A stretch of DNA of 64,000 nucleotides from an uncultured Schumannella sp. (GTDB lineage: Bacteria; Actinomycetota; Actinomycetes; Actinomycetales; Microbacteriaceae): NCBI RefSeq assembly GCF_905479755.1, contig NZ_CAJQNT010000016.1, forward strand, positions 1-64,000, read 5' to 3'. Positions 28,266 to 37,151 of this stretch are shown here, one piece after another. The position numbers and the translations under genes were made by a program. The notes under the pieces are model-generated. The model ran no database searches, was not told the origin of the DNA, and saw only the letters and a program-made list of their open reading frames with translations. Numbering within the stretch: position 1 is the stretch's first letter; each line of letters starts with the position of its first letter.

Positions 28266-29729
28266 ATGACCGCAACCACGCGAGCCCAGCAGCTACGTCG
28301 CCTCGTTGAGGACAACCCAGCCCTTCGACTACTGCGCGCTGGGGACAGCTCGCAGAGCGCAGCTGCGATTATGGCCCTGCTTTGGGAGCACCTCGGAGGC
28401 GAGGAGCGACGGATCGGCGCAGACGAGCTACAAGCGCGCCTCGAGGCAGACCTCGAGCAACTACGCGGCGCAGGCTTCGAGCTCAAGGGCAGCGCACTTG
28501 CGTACCTGAGCCAGTGGCGGACGGCGGGATATCTCATCAGGCGGCCAAGCCCGGAGTCGCGCGGGGAGACCTACGAGCTCAGTAGCGGCGCGCTCGCGTC
28601 CATCCGATTCCTCGACGAGGCGGAGACTCCGAAGCAGACGGCGACCGAATCGCGGCTCAGTAGCCTTGCCGCCCAGCTGCGTCAGCTTGCCATCGACACA
28701 GATCCCCAGTCGGGGCGGCGGCTTGAGCGGCTCATCAGCGAGCGGTCACGCCTCGATGCCGAGATCGCCGCCATCGAGTCCGGGGCGGATGCGCCGCTTG
28801 CGAAGGAACGGGCCGCAGAGAGACTGCGCGACTTGCTCAACCAGGCCTCGGTCGTGCCCGACGACTTTGCTCGCGTCCGCTCCGAGTTCGAAGCACTGAA
28901 CTCCCTGCTTCGCGAGCAGATCCTCGAGTCCGGCAGCTCCCAGGCCCGAGTCCTCGAGGACATCTTCCGCGACATCGACCTGATCGCTCAGAGTGACGCC
29001 GGCCGCAGCTTTCGAGCCTTCACAGACCTGGTCCTCGACCCCTCCATCGGCGGCGCATTCGAGGACGACGTCGAGCAGGTTCTCAATCGAGACTTCGCCG
29101 TCGACATGACACCAGCACAGCGCAGATCGCTGAGGCAGTTCATCTACACACTGAAGGAGCACACCGCTGAAATCCAACAGGTCGCCGTGGAGTTCGCGCG
29201 CGGCCTCAGGCGCTACGTGGAGTCCCAGGACTACCGTCGCGACCGGGTCCTCCGACGATCGATTCAGGATGCTCTGCACTCCGCGGTCGCCGCCGCAGAG
29301 GTCCTCAAACCATATGAGCGAGTCGGGCTCGAGCTTGCGCTGACCAGCGTCCCCCTCACCAGCGTCGGCATGCTCCGGCTACATGACCCGGCGGAGTTCG
29401 AATCGGCAACTCCCGTCATCGTTCACGAGACCTCAGAGGCGGACCTTGCGGCTCTGATCGCGTCGGCCCGCCTGTCGGAGATCGACTTCGGCGAGCTGAT
29501 CAGCAACATCAACTCCGTCCTCGACGAGAGCCCGTCCGCATCCGTGAGTGAAGTGCTGACCGCGTATCCAGCATCTCAAGGGCTTGCCAGCGTGGTTGGC
29601 CTGCTGTCGCTGGCCGTCCGTCACGGGACGGTTGAACAGTCAGCGGAACATCTGAAGTGGGTGGGCGTCGACGGCAGCGAACGCGCGGCCGAGGTTCGAA
29701 CCCATCGATTCACAGGGAGCATCCAGTGA
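28266..29729 (+). CDS. jetA: Wadjet protein JetA (DUF3375)
   Basis: 487 aa, close to the usual length of DUF3375 proteins. Begins MTATTRAQQLRRLVEDNPAL, with an all-helical N-terminal winged-helix-like region (residues 1-110), a long coiled-coil middle and an acidic C-terminal part. JetA is the kleisin (MukF-like) subunit that bridges the JetC ATPase heads. ATG 28266 is preferred; the frame extends to 28086 without similarity. Its stop overlaps jetB (GTGA). Confidence 0.9.
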   Translation: MTATTRAQQLRRLVEDNPALRLLRAGDSSQSAAAIMALLWEHLGGEERRIGADELQARLEADLEQLRGAGFELKGSALAYLSQWRTAGYLIRRPSPESRGETYELSSGALASIRFLDEAETPKQTATESRLSSLAAQLRQLAIDTDPQSGRRLERLISERSRLDAEIAAIESGADAPLAKERAAERLRDLLNQASVVPDDFARVRSEFEALNSLLREQILESGSSQARVLEDIFRDIDLIAQSDAGRSFRAFTDLVLDPSIGGAFEDDVEQVLNRDFAVDMTPAQRRSLRQFIYTLKEHTAEIQQVAVEFARGLRRYVESQDYRRDRVLRRSIQDALHSAVAAAEVLKPYERVGLELALTSVPLTSVGMLRLHDPAEFESATPVIVHETSEADLAALIASARLSEIDFGELISNINSVLDESPSASVSEVLTAYPASQGLASVVGLLSLAVRHGTVEQSAEHLKWVGVDGSERAAEVRTHRFTGSIQ

Positions 29730-30391
29730 CATTCGAAGCACAGATTCTCGCCGCCGAGGTGCTGGATCAGAGCGAACCGGGCCTCTGGCCGGGCGACGCC
29801 GGGGTCCTGGCGCATCAGTCGCGGCGCGCGCTCGTGAGCCTGGTGAAAGGGCCCTACCTCGCGCGGTCACAGCGCAGAGAACTGTGGGAAGCGTTGCTGG
29901 CAGACCAGGAAAGTATCCGCTCGCGACTGAACGACATGTTCCTCGACCTGATCATCGACCTCGAGCAAGAACTCGCGTTCGTGAAGCCGGCGGAACTTGA
30001 CGACGCACCGGAAGTTGTTCGGACCCGAACCCTAACGTTCTTGGACACCGCTACGCTTCTCGTCCTCCGCCAAGCACTGCTTCTCGACGAAGGGCGCGGC
30101 CGTGTCCTCATCGGCCTCGAAGAGGTAGCCGAGCATCTCGCCGTCTACCGCAAGTCCCGCGACGAGCCAGACTTCCGAAAAAGAGTCAACGCCTCCTGGG
30201 CCACCATGCTGAAGCTAGGGCTGCTGCACCAGACCGACACCGAACGTGCCGAGATCTCCCCCATCGTTCGCTACCTGATCGACGGTCCACGGGTTGCCAC
30301 TATCCAGGCAACCTACGAGCGTCTGGCCGACAACGCGCCACAGAGGAACGGTTCCGGTGAAGCCGCGGAGGTGAACGATGACGCTCCTTGA
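29726..30391 (+). CDS. jetB: Wadjet protein JetB (DUF4194)
   Basis: 221 aa, start GTG overlapping the jetA stop. DUF4194 family, the MukE/KITE-like subunit that binds JetA. Recognisable block: RTRTLTFLDTATLLVLRQ, LLDEGRGRVLIGLEEVAEHL, winged-helix ISPIVRYLIDGPRVATIQ. It overlaps jetC by 14 nt, so the operon is translationally coupled. Confidence 0.88.
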   Translation: MTFEAQILAAEVLDQSEPGLWPGDAGVLAHQSRRALVSLVKGPYLARSQRRELWEALLADQESIRSRLNDMFLDLIIDLEQELAFVKPAELDDAPEVVRTRTLTFLDTATLLVLRQALLLDEGRGRVLIGLEEVAEHLAVYRKSRDEPDFRKRVNASWATMLKLGLLHQTDTERAEISPIVRYLIDGPRVATIQATYERLADNAPQRNGSGEAAEVNDDAP

Positions 30392-33300
30392 TCTAGACCC
30401 GCGCGAAGAAGACATGCTCGTCCATGCCGGCCAGTGGCGACTGAGCCGCGTAGAAGTGATCAACTGGGGCACGTTCGACGGCGCCCACTCCGTCGAGGTT
30501 GGACGACGCGGCCACCTCTTCACGGGGCCTTCAGGCTCTGGAAAGTCGTCCCTGCTAGATGCGATCGCCGCCGTACTCACCCCAAAAGGCTCGGTGACCT
30601 TCAACGCCGCCGCGCAGGAGTCAGGCGCACGCGAAACCGACCGCAACTGGGTCAGCTACATACGAGGGGCTTGGAGCAAGGAAGCAGACGAGCAGGAGAA
30701 CCGCACGCAGTCCCGCTACCTGCGCACCTCCACCACCTGGAGCGGGATCATGCTCCGGTTCGAAAACCAGCGAGACGCACCCATCTCCCTGTTCAAAGTT
30801 TTCCACCTTCGCGGCTCCAGCACCGATCTGGGCGACGTGCGGGAGATGAACTTCATTGCGCGCGACGACCACGGGCTCGCTTACTACGCCGCCTACGCTC
30901 AAAACGGCATCGACGCCCGCAGGCTTCAGGCCGACCACGCTCCAGTCATCGTCACGACGACAGGAAAGCACAGCGGATATTTCCAACGCCTTCAGCGACT
31001 GCTCGGTATCCGAACCGACACCGCGCTCCAGCTGCTCCACAAGACCCAAGCGGCAAAGAACCTGGGCACGCTCGACACCCTCTTTCGGCGCTTCATGCTC
31101 GATGAGCCCGCGACGTTCAAACGCGCAGACAGCGCCGTCGAGCAGTTCTCGGAGCTTCGAGACGCGTACAACCATGTCGTCGACCTCCGCGGGCAACGTG
31201 ACGTGCTGGTGAGGGTAACGCAAGCCGCCGACGCCTACGAGGCTGCGCATGGCACAGCTATGAATCTCTCCGCTCTGACCCAGTCCCTGAATGCCTACGC
31301 TGCCCAACTCAAGCTCGACCTCTCTCGGGACGCCCTCACGGAGGCCGAGGGAAACCTGGCGGCCGCGGAGCGTCGACGACAAGCGCACCTCGATGAGCTC
31401 GAGATGGCGACGGAACGTTGGGCGACAGCGAATGCGCGCACTTTGGAGCTCGGTGGCGCCGATGTCGCCGCACATCGACACCGCATTGAGGATGCTGCCA
31501 AGGCGCATGCGGCCGCAGTCGACCGCCGGGCTGCATTGGGGTCGCGGCTCGCGAAAGCAGGGGTTCAGCCACCGGCAACCGAGAGTGAATACGAGCAGCT
31601 ATTCGTCGCTGCCCAGCAGGAACTGAGCGCGCCGCCACCGCCAGCCCTGGACCACGCCACGTTCGAGCAGGCCGCGCATGCACGGCAAGAGGCATCCCGA
31701 CTGAAGGCGGCCCTTGCCGCCCTGGACTCCCACAACAGCAAGATCGACTACCGACTCCTTGCCGTTCGCGACGCGCTCGTCGCCGAGCTCGGGATTCCCG
31801 CAGATCTCATGCCCTTCGCCGGAGAACTCATCAGCGTGCGAGAGGAACACGCGGGATGGACCGGAGCGATCGAGCGAGTCCTTCGACCGCTGGCAACGAC
31901 GCTCCTCGTGCGCGAGCAGGAACTTCGAGCCGTGCGCGGAGTGATCAACGCCCGTCATCTCGGCGTGGATCTTCGGTTCGAGTCCGTGCCCAGCAACACA
32001 CTCAACCAAGTTCGCCCCAGAGGAGAGAGGTCACTGGTCTACAGGGTCGACGTCTCCGTCGGCGTGTTCGAGAAGTACCTAGGCCGTCGCCTAAGCACTG
32101 ACTTCGACTTCGACTGCGTCGACAGCCCCGAAGACCTTGAGGGCGTCCCTCGTGGCGTCACGGTCACAGGGCTCGTCAAGCGCTCCGGAAACAGCTATGC
32201 CAAAGCCGACCGGCACAACATCAATGATCGATCCCGATGGGTCCTTGGAGCAGACGTCACATCGCTGAGGATCGAGCTGGAGGCGCGGCTTGCGTCGAAG
32301 AACGCAGAGCTGGCCGAAGCAGACGAACAGGTACAACAGCAATCGGCTCGCCGTGATGCCATCATGCGGCGGCGCGACATTCTCGATCAGGTCCTGGACA
32401 CGCCATGGACCGACATCGACACCCAGCGCGCCCAAGCCAAGGTCGATCAGATGACCGAACAGCTTGCGTCGCTCATCGATCCGTCCAGCGATCTCGGACA
32501 AGCCAACGATGCGGAACAGCGGGCGCTCGCTGAACGGCGCAGACTCCAGGACCGGGCTGATCACTCCCGTGACAAGCGCACGCGTGCCGCAGACGAAGTG
32601 GACCGGATCCGGTCTCTCGTCCGGGAGATCACCGGCGACGCTACCGCCCACCTCGAAGAGGACCAACGAACGGCGCTGACCGAGCGATTCCGCGCACACC
32701 AGCAAACCATCAAGTTTGACCAGGTCGACAGCGTCACATCCCGGGTTCTCACCGAACTTCGAGCGCACACGGACATCGCGCGGGAGCAGAAACAAACCGC
32801 CCTTACCGGGTTCACGAAAGAAGCAACCCACTTCGAGAGTAGATGGCAATCCGCCGCCGCAAACGCCAACCTCACCACCAGCATCGAAGACCGCGGCGGC
32901 TATCGGGAGGTCCTTCTCGCGATCCAAGCCCGCGGCTTGCCGGAGCATGAGGCCAACTTCCGACAGCTCCTCGAGCGCCGCTCGCGCGAAAGCATCACCT
33001 TCCTCCGGGACGACCTGTTGAGCGCGCAACGCCACATCGAAAACAGAATCTCTCCCGTGAACGAATCACTGGGGCGCTCACCTTTCGACCGCGACCGCTA
33101 CCTTCGCATCAGGGTGAAGCTGCGACGAACGACAGAAGTCGCCGAGTTCCTCGACACCCTCCGCAGCATCGTCGACGGCAACTGGGCCGAAGATGACCTC
33201 CCGGCAGCCGAGCGCCGATTCATTCACCTCTCCAGCATCATGACCAGGCTTGGTTCCAGCGACCGAACCGACCGCGACTGGAAGGCCAGGGTGCTTGATA

Positions 33301-33686
33301 CGCGCGAACACGTCTCCTTCATCGCCGAAGAAGTAGATCGTGCGGGCGCAGTTCACAACGTCTACGAGTCGAGTGCTGGTCTTTCCGGAGGCCAACGGCA
33401 GAAGCTCGTCGTGTTCTGCCTCGCAGCAGCCCTCCGCTACCAGCTGGCCGAGCCCGACGCCGCAGAACCCCAGTTCGGAACCGTCGTGCTCGACGAAGCG
33501 TTCGACAAGGCCGATGCGGAATACACCCGAATGGCAATGGACGTGTTCGTCTCGTTCGGATTCCAGATGATCCTCGCCACCCCCGGCAAACTGCTGCAGG
33601 TATTGGAGCCATACCTGGACGCCGTAACTGTCGTCAACAACCCCGAGCGTCAGCACTCCCACCTCTCGAACGTCTCCTACGGCTGA
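30378..33686 (+). CDS. jetC: Wadjet protein JetC (SMC/MukB-like ATPase)
   Basis: 1102 aa. ABC-type head split by long coiled coils: Walker A GPSGSGKSS at residues 50-58, two heptad-rich arms (about 290-450 and 640-850) around a hinge-like globular region (about 460-640), ABC signature SAGLSGGQRQK near 1000 and Walker B TVVLDEAFDKAD near 1035. All catalytic motifs are intact. In Wadjet it is the loop-extruding motor that probes DNA topology. It shares 1 nt with jetD (TGATG). Confidence 0.95.
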   Translation: MTLLDLDPREEDMLVHAGQWRLSRVEVINWGTFDGAHSVEVGRRGHLFTGPSGSGKSSLLDAIAAVLTPKGSVTFNAAAQESGARETDRNWVSYIRGAWSKEADEQENRTQSRYLRTSTTWSGIMLRFENQRDAPISLFKVFHLRGSSTDLGDVREMNFIARDDHGLAYYAAYAQNGIDARRLQADHAPVIVTTTGKHSGYFQRLQRLLGIRTDTALQLLHKTQAAKNLGTLDTLFRRFMLDEPATFKRADSAVEQFSELRDAYNHVVDLRGQRDVLVRVTQAADAYEAAHGTAMNLSALTQSLNAYAAQLKLDLSRDALTEAEGNLAAAERRRQAHLDELEMATERWATANARTLELGGADVAAHRHRIEDAAKAHAAAVDRRAALGSRLAKAGVQPPATESEYEQLFVAAQQELSAPPPPALDHATFEQAAHARQEASRLKAALAALDSHNSKIDYRLLAVRDALVAELGIPADLMPFAGELISVREEHAGWTGAIERVLRPLATTLLVREQELRAVRGVINARHLGVDLRFESVPSNTLNQVRPRGERSLVYRVDVSVGVFEKYLGRRLSTDFDFDCVDSPEDLEGVPRGVTVTGLVKRSGNSYAKADRHNINDRSRWVLGADVTSLRIELEARLASKNAELAEADEQVQQQSARRDAIMRRRDILDQVLDTPWTDIDTQRAQAKVDQMTEQLASLIDPSSDLGQANDAEQRALAERRRLQDRADHSRDKRTRAADEVDRIRSLVREITGDATAHLEEDQRTALTERFRAHQQTIKFDQVDSVTSRVLTELRAHTDIAREQKQTALTGFTKEATHFESRWQSAAANANLTTSIEDRGGYREVLLAIQARGLPEHEANFRQLLERRSRESITFLRDDLLSAQRHIENRISPVNESLGRSPFDRDRYLRIRVKLRRTTEVAEFLDTLRSIVDGNWAEDDLPAAERRFIHLSSIMTRLGSSDRTDRDWKARVLDTREHVSFIAEEVDRAGAVHNVYESSAGLSGGQRQKLVVFCLAAALRYQLAEPDAAEPQFGTVVLDEAFDKADAEYTRMAMDVFVSFGFQMILATPGKLLQVLEPYLDAVTVVNNPERQHSHLSNVSYG

Positions 33687-34804
33687 TGCCCGCCTCAGTC
33701 ACCCTCAAAGAGCTCCAAACTCGAGCCCAGTCCCTCTGGGCACGACACGGCCGACGATGGGCCGCCGGAGACCACTCGACCGCCCACATCGACATACCCC
33801 TGCACCCGCCCACCGAGTCGGCCGTCCTCGCCGACTACGACGGAGCGCGACGGTGGACCGAGTCCTGGCGAGAGACCGGCGGCAACCCGATCCACCTCAC
33901 TTGGGAACTCCGAAGGTGGGGGCGAGTCGGCACCAATCGGGTCCCCGTCCGAGCACGCGTGGACGGCCCCGACGACATCGCGGCCCTGGCCGGCGCTCAC
34001 GTGCAATGGCGGCAATGGCACGACCGAGCAGCAGAACTCCGCGAAGCCCTCGGCGAATCGACGAACTTGTCAGCTGCACTCACCGCCCACATCCGACATA
34101 TTGGCGAGCTCGACCCCAGCGACTTCGCCAGATTCCGCGACACGGCGCGCTGGCTTCGATCGAATCCCCCCAAGGACGTCTTCATCCGCACCCTTCCCAT
34201 ACGCGGTATCGACTCCAAGTGGCTAGAGAGGCACCGGGAAGCAATCGAAGCGCTCGCCGGGGACCGCCTACCGCTGCGAAAGCCGGACGCTTTGGTGCGC
34301 CTTCGCTTCTTGGACCCCCGGTTTGCCCCCGCCGGCATGCGAGATGTCACCGCGCCCCACGCCGACTGGGATCGGCTCAACCTCGCTCCGTCACGCGTTC
34401 TCGTCGTGGAGAACCTGCAGACGTTTCTGGCACTGCCCGACTGGCCGGGCGTCGTCGCCGCGGACGGACGAGGGAACAGCGCGCCGGGGCTGGCTCAGAT
34501 CGGCTGGATGAAGGCGGCCAGGATCATCTATTGGGGCGACCTGGACTCGCATGGGCTGCGCATCCTCAGCCAGGTCCGGCTCGCAGGCCTTGACGTGGAT
34601 TCATGCTTGATGGACGTGGACACACTTCTGGCACACCGTGACCTCTGGGTACCAGAGCCCAGCCCTCACCTTGGCGCCGTCTCAGAGCTCACAGTCGACG
34701 AGGCGGAGTCCCTCGATACGCTCCGCGAAAACGGGCATGTTCGGCTTGAACAAGAGCGCATCGGTTGGGACCACGTCCTCGACCAACTCGGCAAGGTGCT
34801 CTGA
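33686..34804 (+). CDS. jetD: Wadjet nuclease JetD (DUF3322/DUF2220, TOPRIM)
   Basis: 372 aa. N-terminal DUF3322 region (about 1-190, with WELRRWGRVGTNRVPVRARV) and a C-terminal TOPRIM-type DUF2220 domain: metal-binding Glu in VLVVENLQTFLALP (about 240) and Asp-x-Asp in IIYWGDLDSHGLRI (about 286). JetD is related to Spo11/topoisomerase VI and cuts the circular plasmid after JetABC extrusion. All key residues appear present, so the system should be active. Confidence 0.93.
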   Translation: MPASVTLKELQTRAQSLWARHGRRWAAGDHSTAHIDIPLHPPTESAVLADYDGARRWTESWRETGGNPIHLTWELRRWGRVGTNRVPVRARVDGPDDIAALAGAHVQWRQWHDRAAELREALGESTNLSAALTAHIRHIGELDPSDFARFRDTARWLRSNPPKDVFIRTLPIRGIDSKWLERHREAIEALAGDRLPLRKPDALVRLRFLDPRFAPAGMRDVTAPHADWDRLNLAPSRVLVVENLQTFLALPDWPGVVAADGRGNSAPGLAQIGWMKAARIIYWGDLDSHGLRILSQVRLAGLDVDSCLMDVDTLLAHRDLWVPEPSPHLGAVSELTVDEAESLDTLRENGHVRLEQERIGWDHVLDQLGKVL

Positions 34805-34880
34805 TCGGTTCGTCAGCGGAACGGCGCGACCTGCGCGTCCTCGACGGCCTGCCTCGCGCTGAGGACGACATCGACCCGCA

Positions 34881-35138
34881 TCACGTCGATGCCGGCAAGC
34901 CTGCGCGGGCGACGCTCCGCGCCGCGGTCGAAGGACTCACGCCAACCCGTCGAGCCATCTCGTCACGACCGATCCAGCGGCGGGCGCACTGCCGTGGGAC
35001 GCCGAGCTCCTTCGTGACGTGCGAGATCGGGCGCGCCTGCAAAACCCGCTGAACCAGAATTATTCGGCCAGCCGGCGCCAGCCTCGCAGTACGGTGGACC
35101 AAGGGCAGGCTTCCATCTTCGAGCGATCTCGATACCAC
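34881..35138 (-). pseudogene. IS481-type transposase, N-terminal fragment
   Basis: The frame encodes an N-terminal helix-turn-helix region (LVHRTARLAPAGRIILVQR, VLQARPISHVTKELGVPRQC, ARRWIG) similar to IS481-family transposases. It jumps directly to a second HTH-like piece (MARRVGVSPSTAARSVARAG), suggesting an internal deletion; the DDE core is absent. It mirrors the IS debris on the other side of the Wadjet operon. Confidence 0.5.
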
Positions 35139-35401
35139 TTAAAATGAAGAGCTTCTGCTCAATTTTGTATCGCCAACCCGCTCACCGGGTACACGCCCCA
35201 GGACATGCGTAAGGCCCTAGATCCAGTCGTCCGGCTGGGGTTCTAAGGCCTTCTTCCTTCCCGTCGCAACGGGAGGCAACCCCAAATCTACCGTTTCGCG
35301 TGACGTAATACAACGATCCCGAGCCCGACCGCGCAAGGCGCACCGCGGCCAACCAGTCAGCCTCGACTAGCCTGAGAACCCACCTCCACGAGACGAGCAG
35401 C
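35139..35401. other. non-coding right edge of the island
   Basis: A short AT-rich patch (about 35136-35172), unlike the surrounding GC-rich DNA, then two hairpins (35211-35252 and CCCGT-CGCA-ACGGG at 35260-35273). TAGCCT at 35368-35373 is a likely -10 for the following hydrolase-like gene. I see no gene here. Confidence 0.5.
35211..35252. repeat. imperfect long hairpin at island right edge
   Basis: AAGGCCCTAGATCCAG pairs imperfectly with CTGGGGTTCTAAGGCCTT (about 16 of 18 positions) around an 8-nt loop and is followed by a pyrimidine-rich run. It could be a terminator or an element end. Confidence 0.45.
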
Positions 35402-36049
35402 ATGTCCGCATTGGTCCGCATCCCCTCGCCGGGCAGCAACCTCGAGTTCGGCGAACCCGGCGATCCGCTCGTCGTCATCATCCCCGACTGGTTCGGCCGC
35501 CTGCCGTGGCTGGCCCCGTACGCGGAGGCGCTCGCCCATCGCGGGCTGCGCGTCGTCGTGCTCGACCTCTACGACGGGGTCGCGACGATCGACGAAGGCC
35601 AAGCCGAACGGCTGGCGAGCGGCCTGGAGCGATCCGCCGCCCTGATGATGGTCGAGGATGCGATCGAGCGCGGCCGCGACGAAGGCAGCGACCGGGTCGG
35701 CCTCATCGGCTTCGCCCTCGGCGGCGGCCTCGCCCTGCTCACCGCACAAGCCGGAGACGTGGATGCCGTGGTCGCCTACACCGCCACCCTCGCCGACAGC
35801 GAAGACGGCATCGTGCCCTGCCCGGTGCTGCTGCACTTCGCCGACACCGACGAGTGGGCCCCCGGCGCCGAACCCGAAACCTTCATCGCCCGACTGCAAG
35901 ACGACGAAACCCCCGTGACCCGGCACGACTACCCCGGCACCACGCACTCCTTCGCCAACGCAACCCTCGCCGACTCGGTCGACCCGCGCGCGGCCGGCCT
36001 CGCCTTCGCGCGCACCGCAACGTTCCTGCTCGAATACCTCGGCGACTGA
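35402..36049 (+). CDS. dienelactone-hydrolase-like protein lacking the nucleophile
   Basis: 215 aa alpha/beta-hydrolase fold of the dienelactone hydrolase type. The nucleophile elbow reads GLIGFALGGGLAL: Ala (GCC) stands where Cys or Ser is expected in G-x-C/S-x-G. The acid (LLHFADTDEW) and histidine (YPGTTHSFAN) positions are kept. A binding or structural role rather than hydrolysis is therefore likely (inference). Start ATG with GAGACGAG upstream. Confidence 0.78.
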   Translation: MSALVRIPSPGSNLEFGEPGDPLVVIIPDWFGRLPWLAPYAEALAHRGLRVVVLDLYDGVATIDEGQAERLASGLERSAALMMVEDAIERGRDEGSDRVGLIGFALGGGLALLTAQAGDVDAVVAYTATLADSEDGIVPCPVLLHFADTDEWAPGAEPETFIARLQDDETPVTRHDYPGTTHSFANATLADSVDPRAAGLAFARTATFLLEYLGD

Positions 36050-36054
36050 GCTAC

Positions 36055-36060
36055 TAGCGT
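36055..36060 (+). promoter_or_regulatory. -10 hexamer of the DUF2470 gene
   Basis: TAGCGT, 7 nt before the ATG at 36068. Confidence 0.45.
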
Positions 36061-36067
36061 TGACCGC

Positions 36068-36376
36068 ATGACCTTTGCGCCCGAGATCGTCGCCGCCGTG
36101 CTGCACCACATGAACGACGACCACCGCGGCGACAACCTGCTGATCGTGCGCGCCTTCGGCCCCGCCGAGGTCACACGCGCCACCGCCGCCACGATGATCT
36201 CGCTCGACGAGACCGGCGGCGAGTGGAGCACCACGATCGACGGCACCGAGCACACCGTGCGGGTGCCGTGGCCGAACGGGGCGATCAGCGAGCGGCCCGA
36301 GATCCGCCGAGAGGTGGTGGCCCTCTACGACGCCGCCTGCGCGAAGCTGGGCGAAACCCCGCGCCCGCACGAGTAG
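36068..36376 (+). CDS. DUF2470 domain protein (heme-utilisation associated)
   Basis: 102 aa consisting of one DUF2470 domain, the C-terminal domain of HugZ-type heme-utilisation proteins: AAVLHHMNDDHRGDNLLIVRAFG and VPWPNGAISERPEIRREVVALYD. The paired histidines in HHMNDDH are family hallmarks. It lies 73 nt upstream of heme oxygenase, which supports a role in heme iron handling. Confidence 0.83.
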   Translation: MTFAPEIVAAVLHHMNDDHRGDNLLIVRAFGPAEVTRATAATMISLDETGGEWSTTIDGTEHTVRVPWPNGAISERPEIRREVVALYDAACAKLGETPRPHE

Positions 36377-36413
36377 GTGCTGAGCACCCCTCGTCGTCGA
36401 CGCCCTGCCGCGC

Positions 36414-36432
36414 TAAGGTAAGGGTCACCTCA
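36414..36432. promoter_or_regulatory. IdeR/DtxR-like iron box upstream of heme oxygenase
   Basis: TAAGGTAAGGGTCACCTCA matches most positions of the 19-bp consensus TWAGGTTAGSCTAACCTWA. It lies 17 nt before the heme oxygenase start and covers the likely -10. Iron repression of hmuO is known in related actinobacteria; here it is inferred. Confidence 0.72.
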
Positions 36433-36449
36433 CTTCAAGGAGCCGACTC

Positions 36450-37097
36450 GTGTCTGTCATCCCGTTCTCGGAAGCACTTCGCGCCCGCAGCTGGTCGCGC
36501 CACGGCGAGAGCGAGGGCGCCGGCTTCATGTCCGACCTGATGAAGGGCGAGGGCACCCGCGAGGACTACATCGCCCTGGTCGCCCAGCACTACTTCATCT
36601 ACGACGCGCTCGAAGGAGTCGCCCCGAGCTTCGCCAACGACCCGGTCGCGACCCCGTTCCTCAGCGAACAGCTCAGCCGCATGCCCGCACTCGAATCCGA
36701 CCTCGCCTTCCTGCTCGGCCCCGACTGGGCAGAGCGGATCACTCCGCTGCCGACCACCGAGGCGTACGTCGCGCGCATCCGCCAGATCGCCGCCGAAGGC
36801 TGGGCGGGCGGATTCGTCGCCCACCATTACACCCGGTATCTTGGCGACCTCTCCGGCGGCCAGGCGATCGGGCGCCTCATGCAGCGCCACTTCGGCTTCG
36901 AGACCAACGGGATCGGGTTCTACATCTTCGACCAGATCGCCAACCCGAAAGAATTCAAGGAGGCCTACCGCGAGCAGCTCGACGCGGCCCCCTGGGACGA
37001 GGCCGAGCAGGAGCGCGTGATCGACGAGGTGCTGCGCGCCTACGAGTTCAACACCAAGCTCTTCGAGGACCTCTCGCGCGCGAAGGCCGCCGCGTAG
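36450..37097 (+). CDS. hmuO: biliverdin-producing heme oxygenase
   Basis: 215 aa, matching HmuO length. Opens heme to biliverdin, CO and iron. The proximal heme-ligand histidine region is at the N-terminus (LRARSWSRHGESEGAGF), the distal helix glycines in YLGDLSGGQAIGRLMQRHFG. GTG start has AGGAG 7 nt upstream and an iron box further up. Confidence 0.92.
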   Translation: MSVIPFSEALRARSWSRHGESEGAGFMSDLMKGEGTREDYIALVAQHYFIYDALEGVAPSFANDPVATPFLSEQLSRMPALESDLAFLLGPDWAERITPLPTTEAYVARIRQIAAEGWAGGFVAHHYTRYLGDLSGGQAIGRLMQRHFGFETNGIGFYIFDQIANPKEFKEAYREQLDAAPWDEAEQERVIDEVLRAYEFNTKLFEDLSRAKAAA

Positions 37098-37151
37098 CGG
37101 TCTGAGTACGCCACGTCGCGGCTCCTCGACCCGCCCGGCGCGTGACCCCGT

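Noticed and set aside
34805-35401. second copy of the tRNA-Gly 3' end as attR
   Set aside because: I looked for GGTTCGATTCCCGTC and the CCCCTCCA end and found no match on either strand, so no attachment-site pair is claimed.
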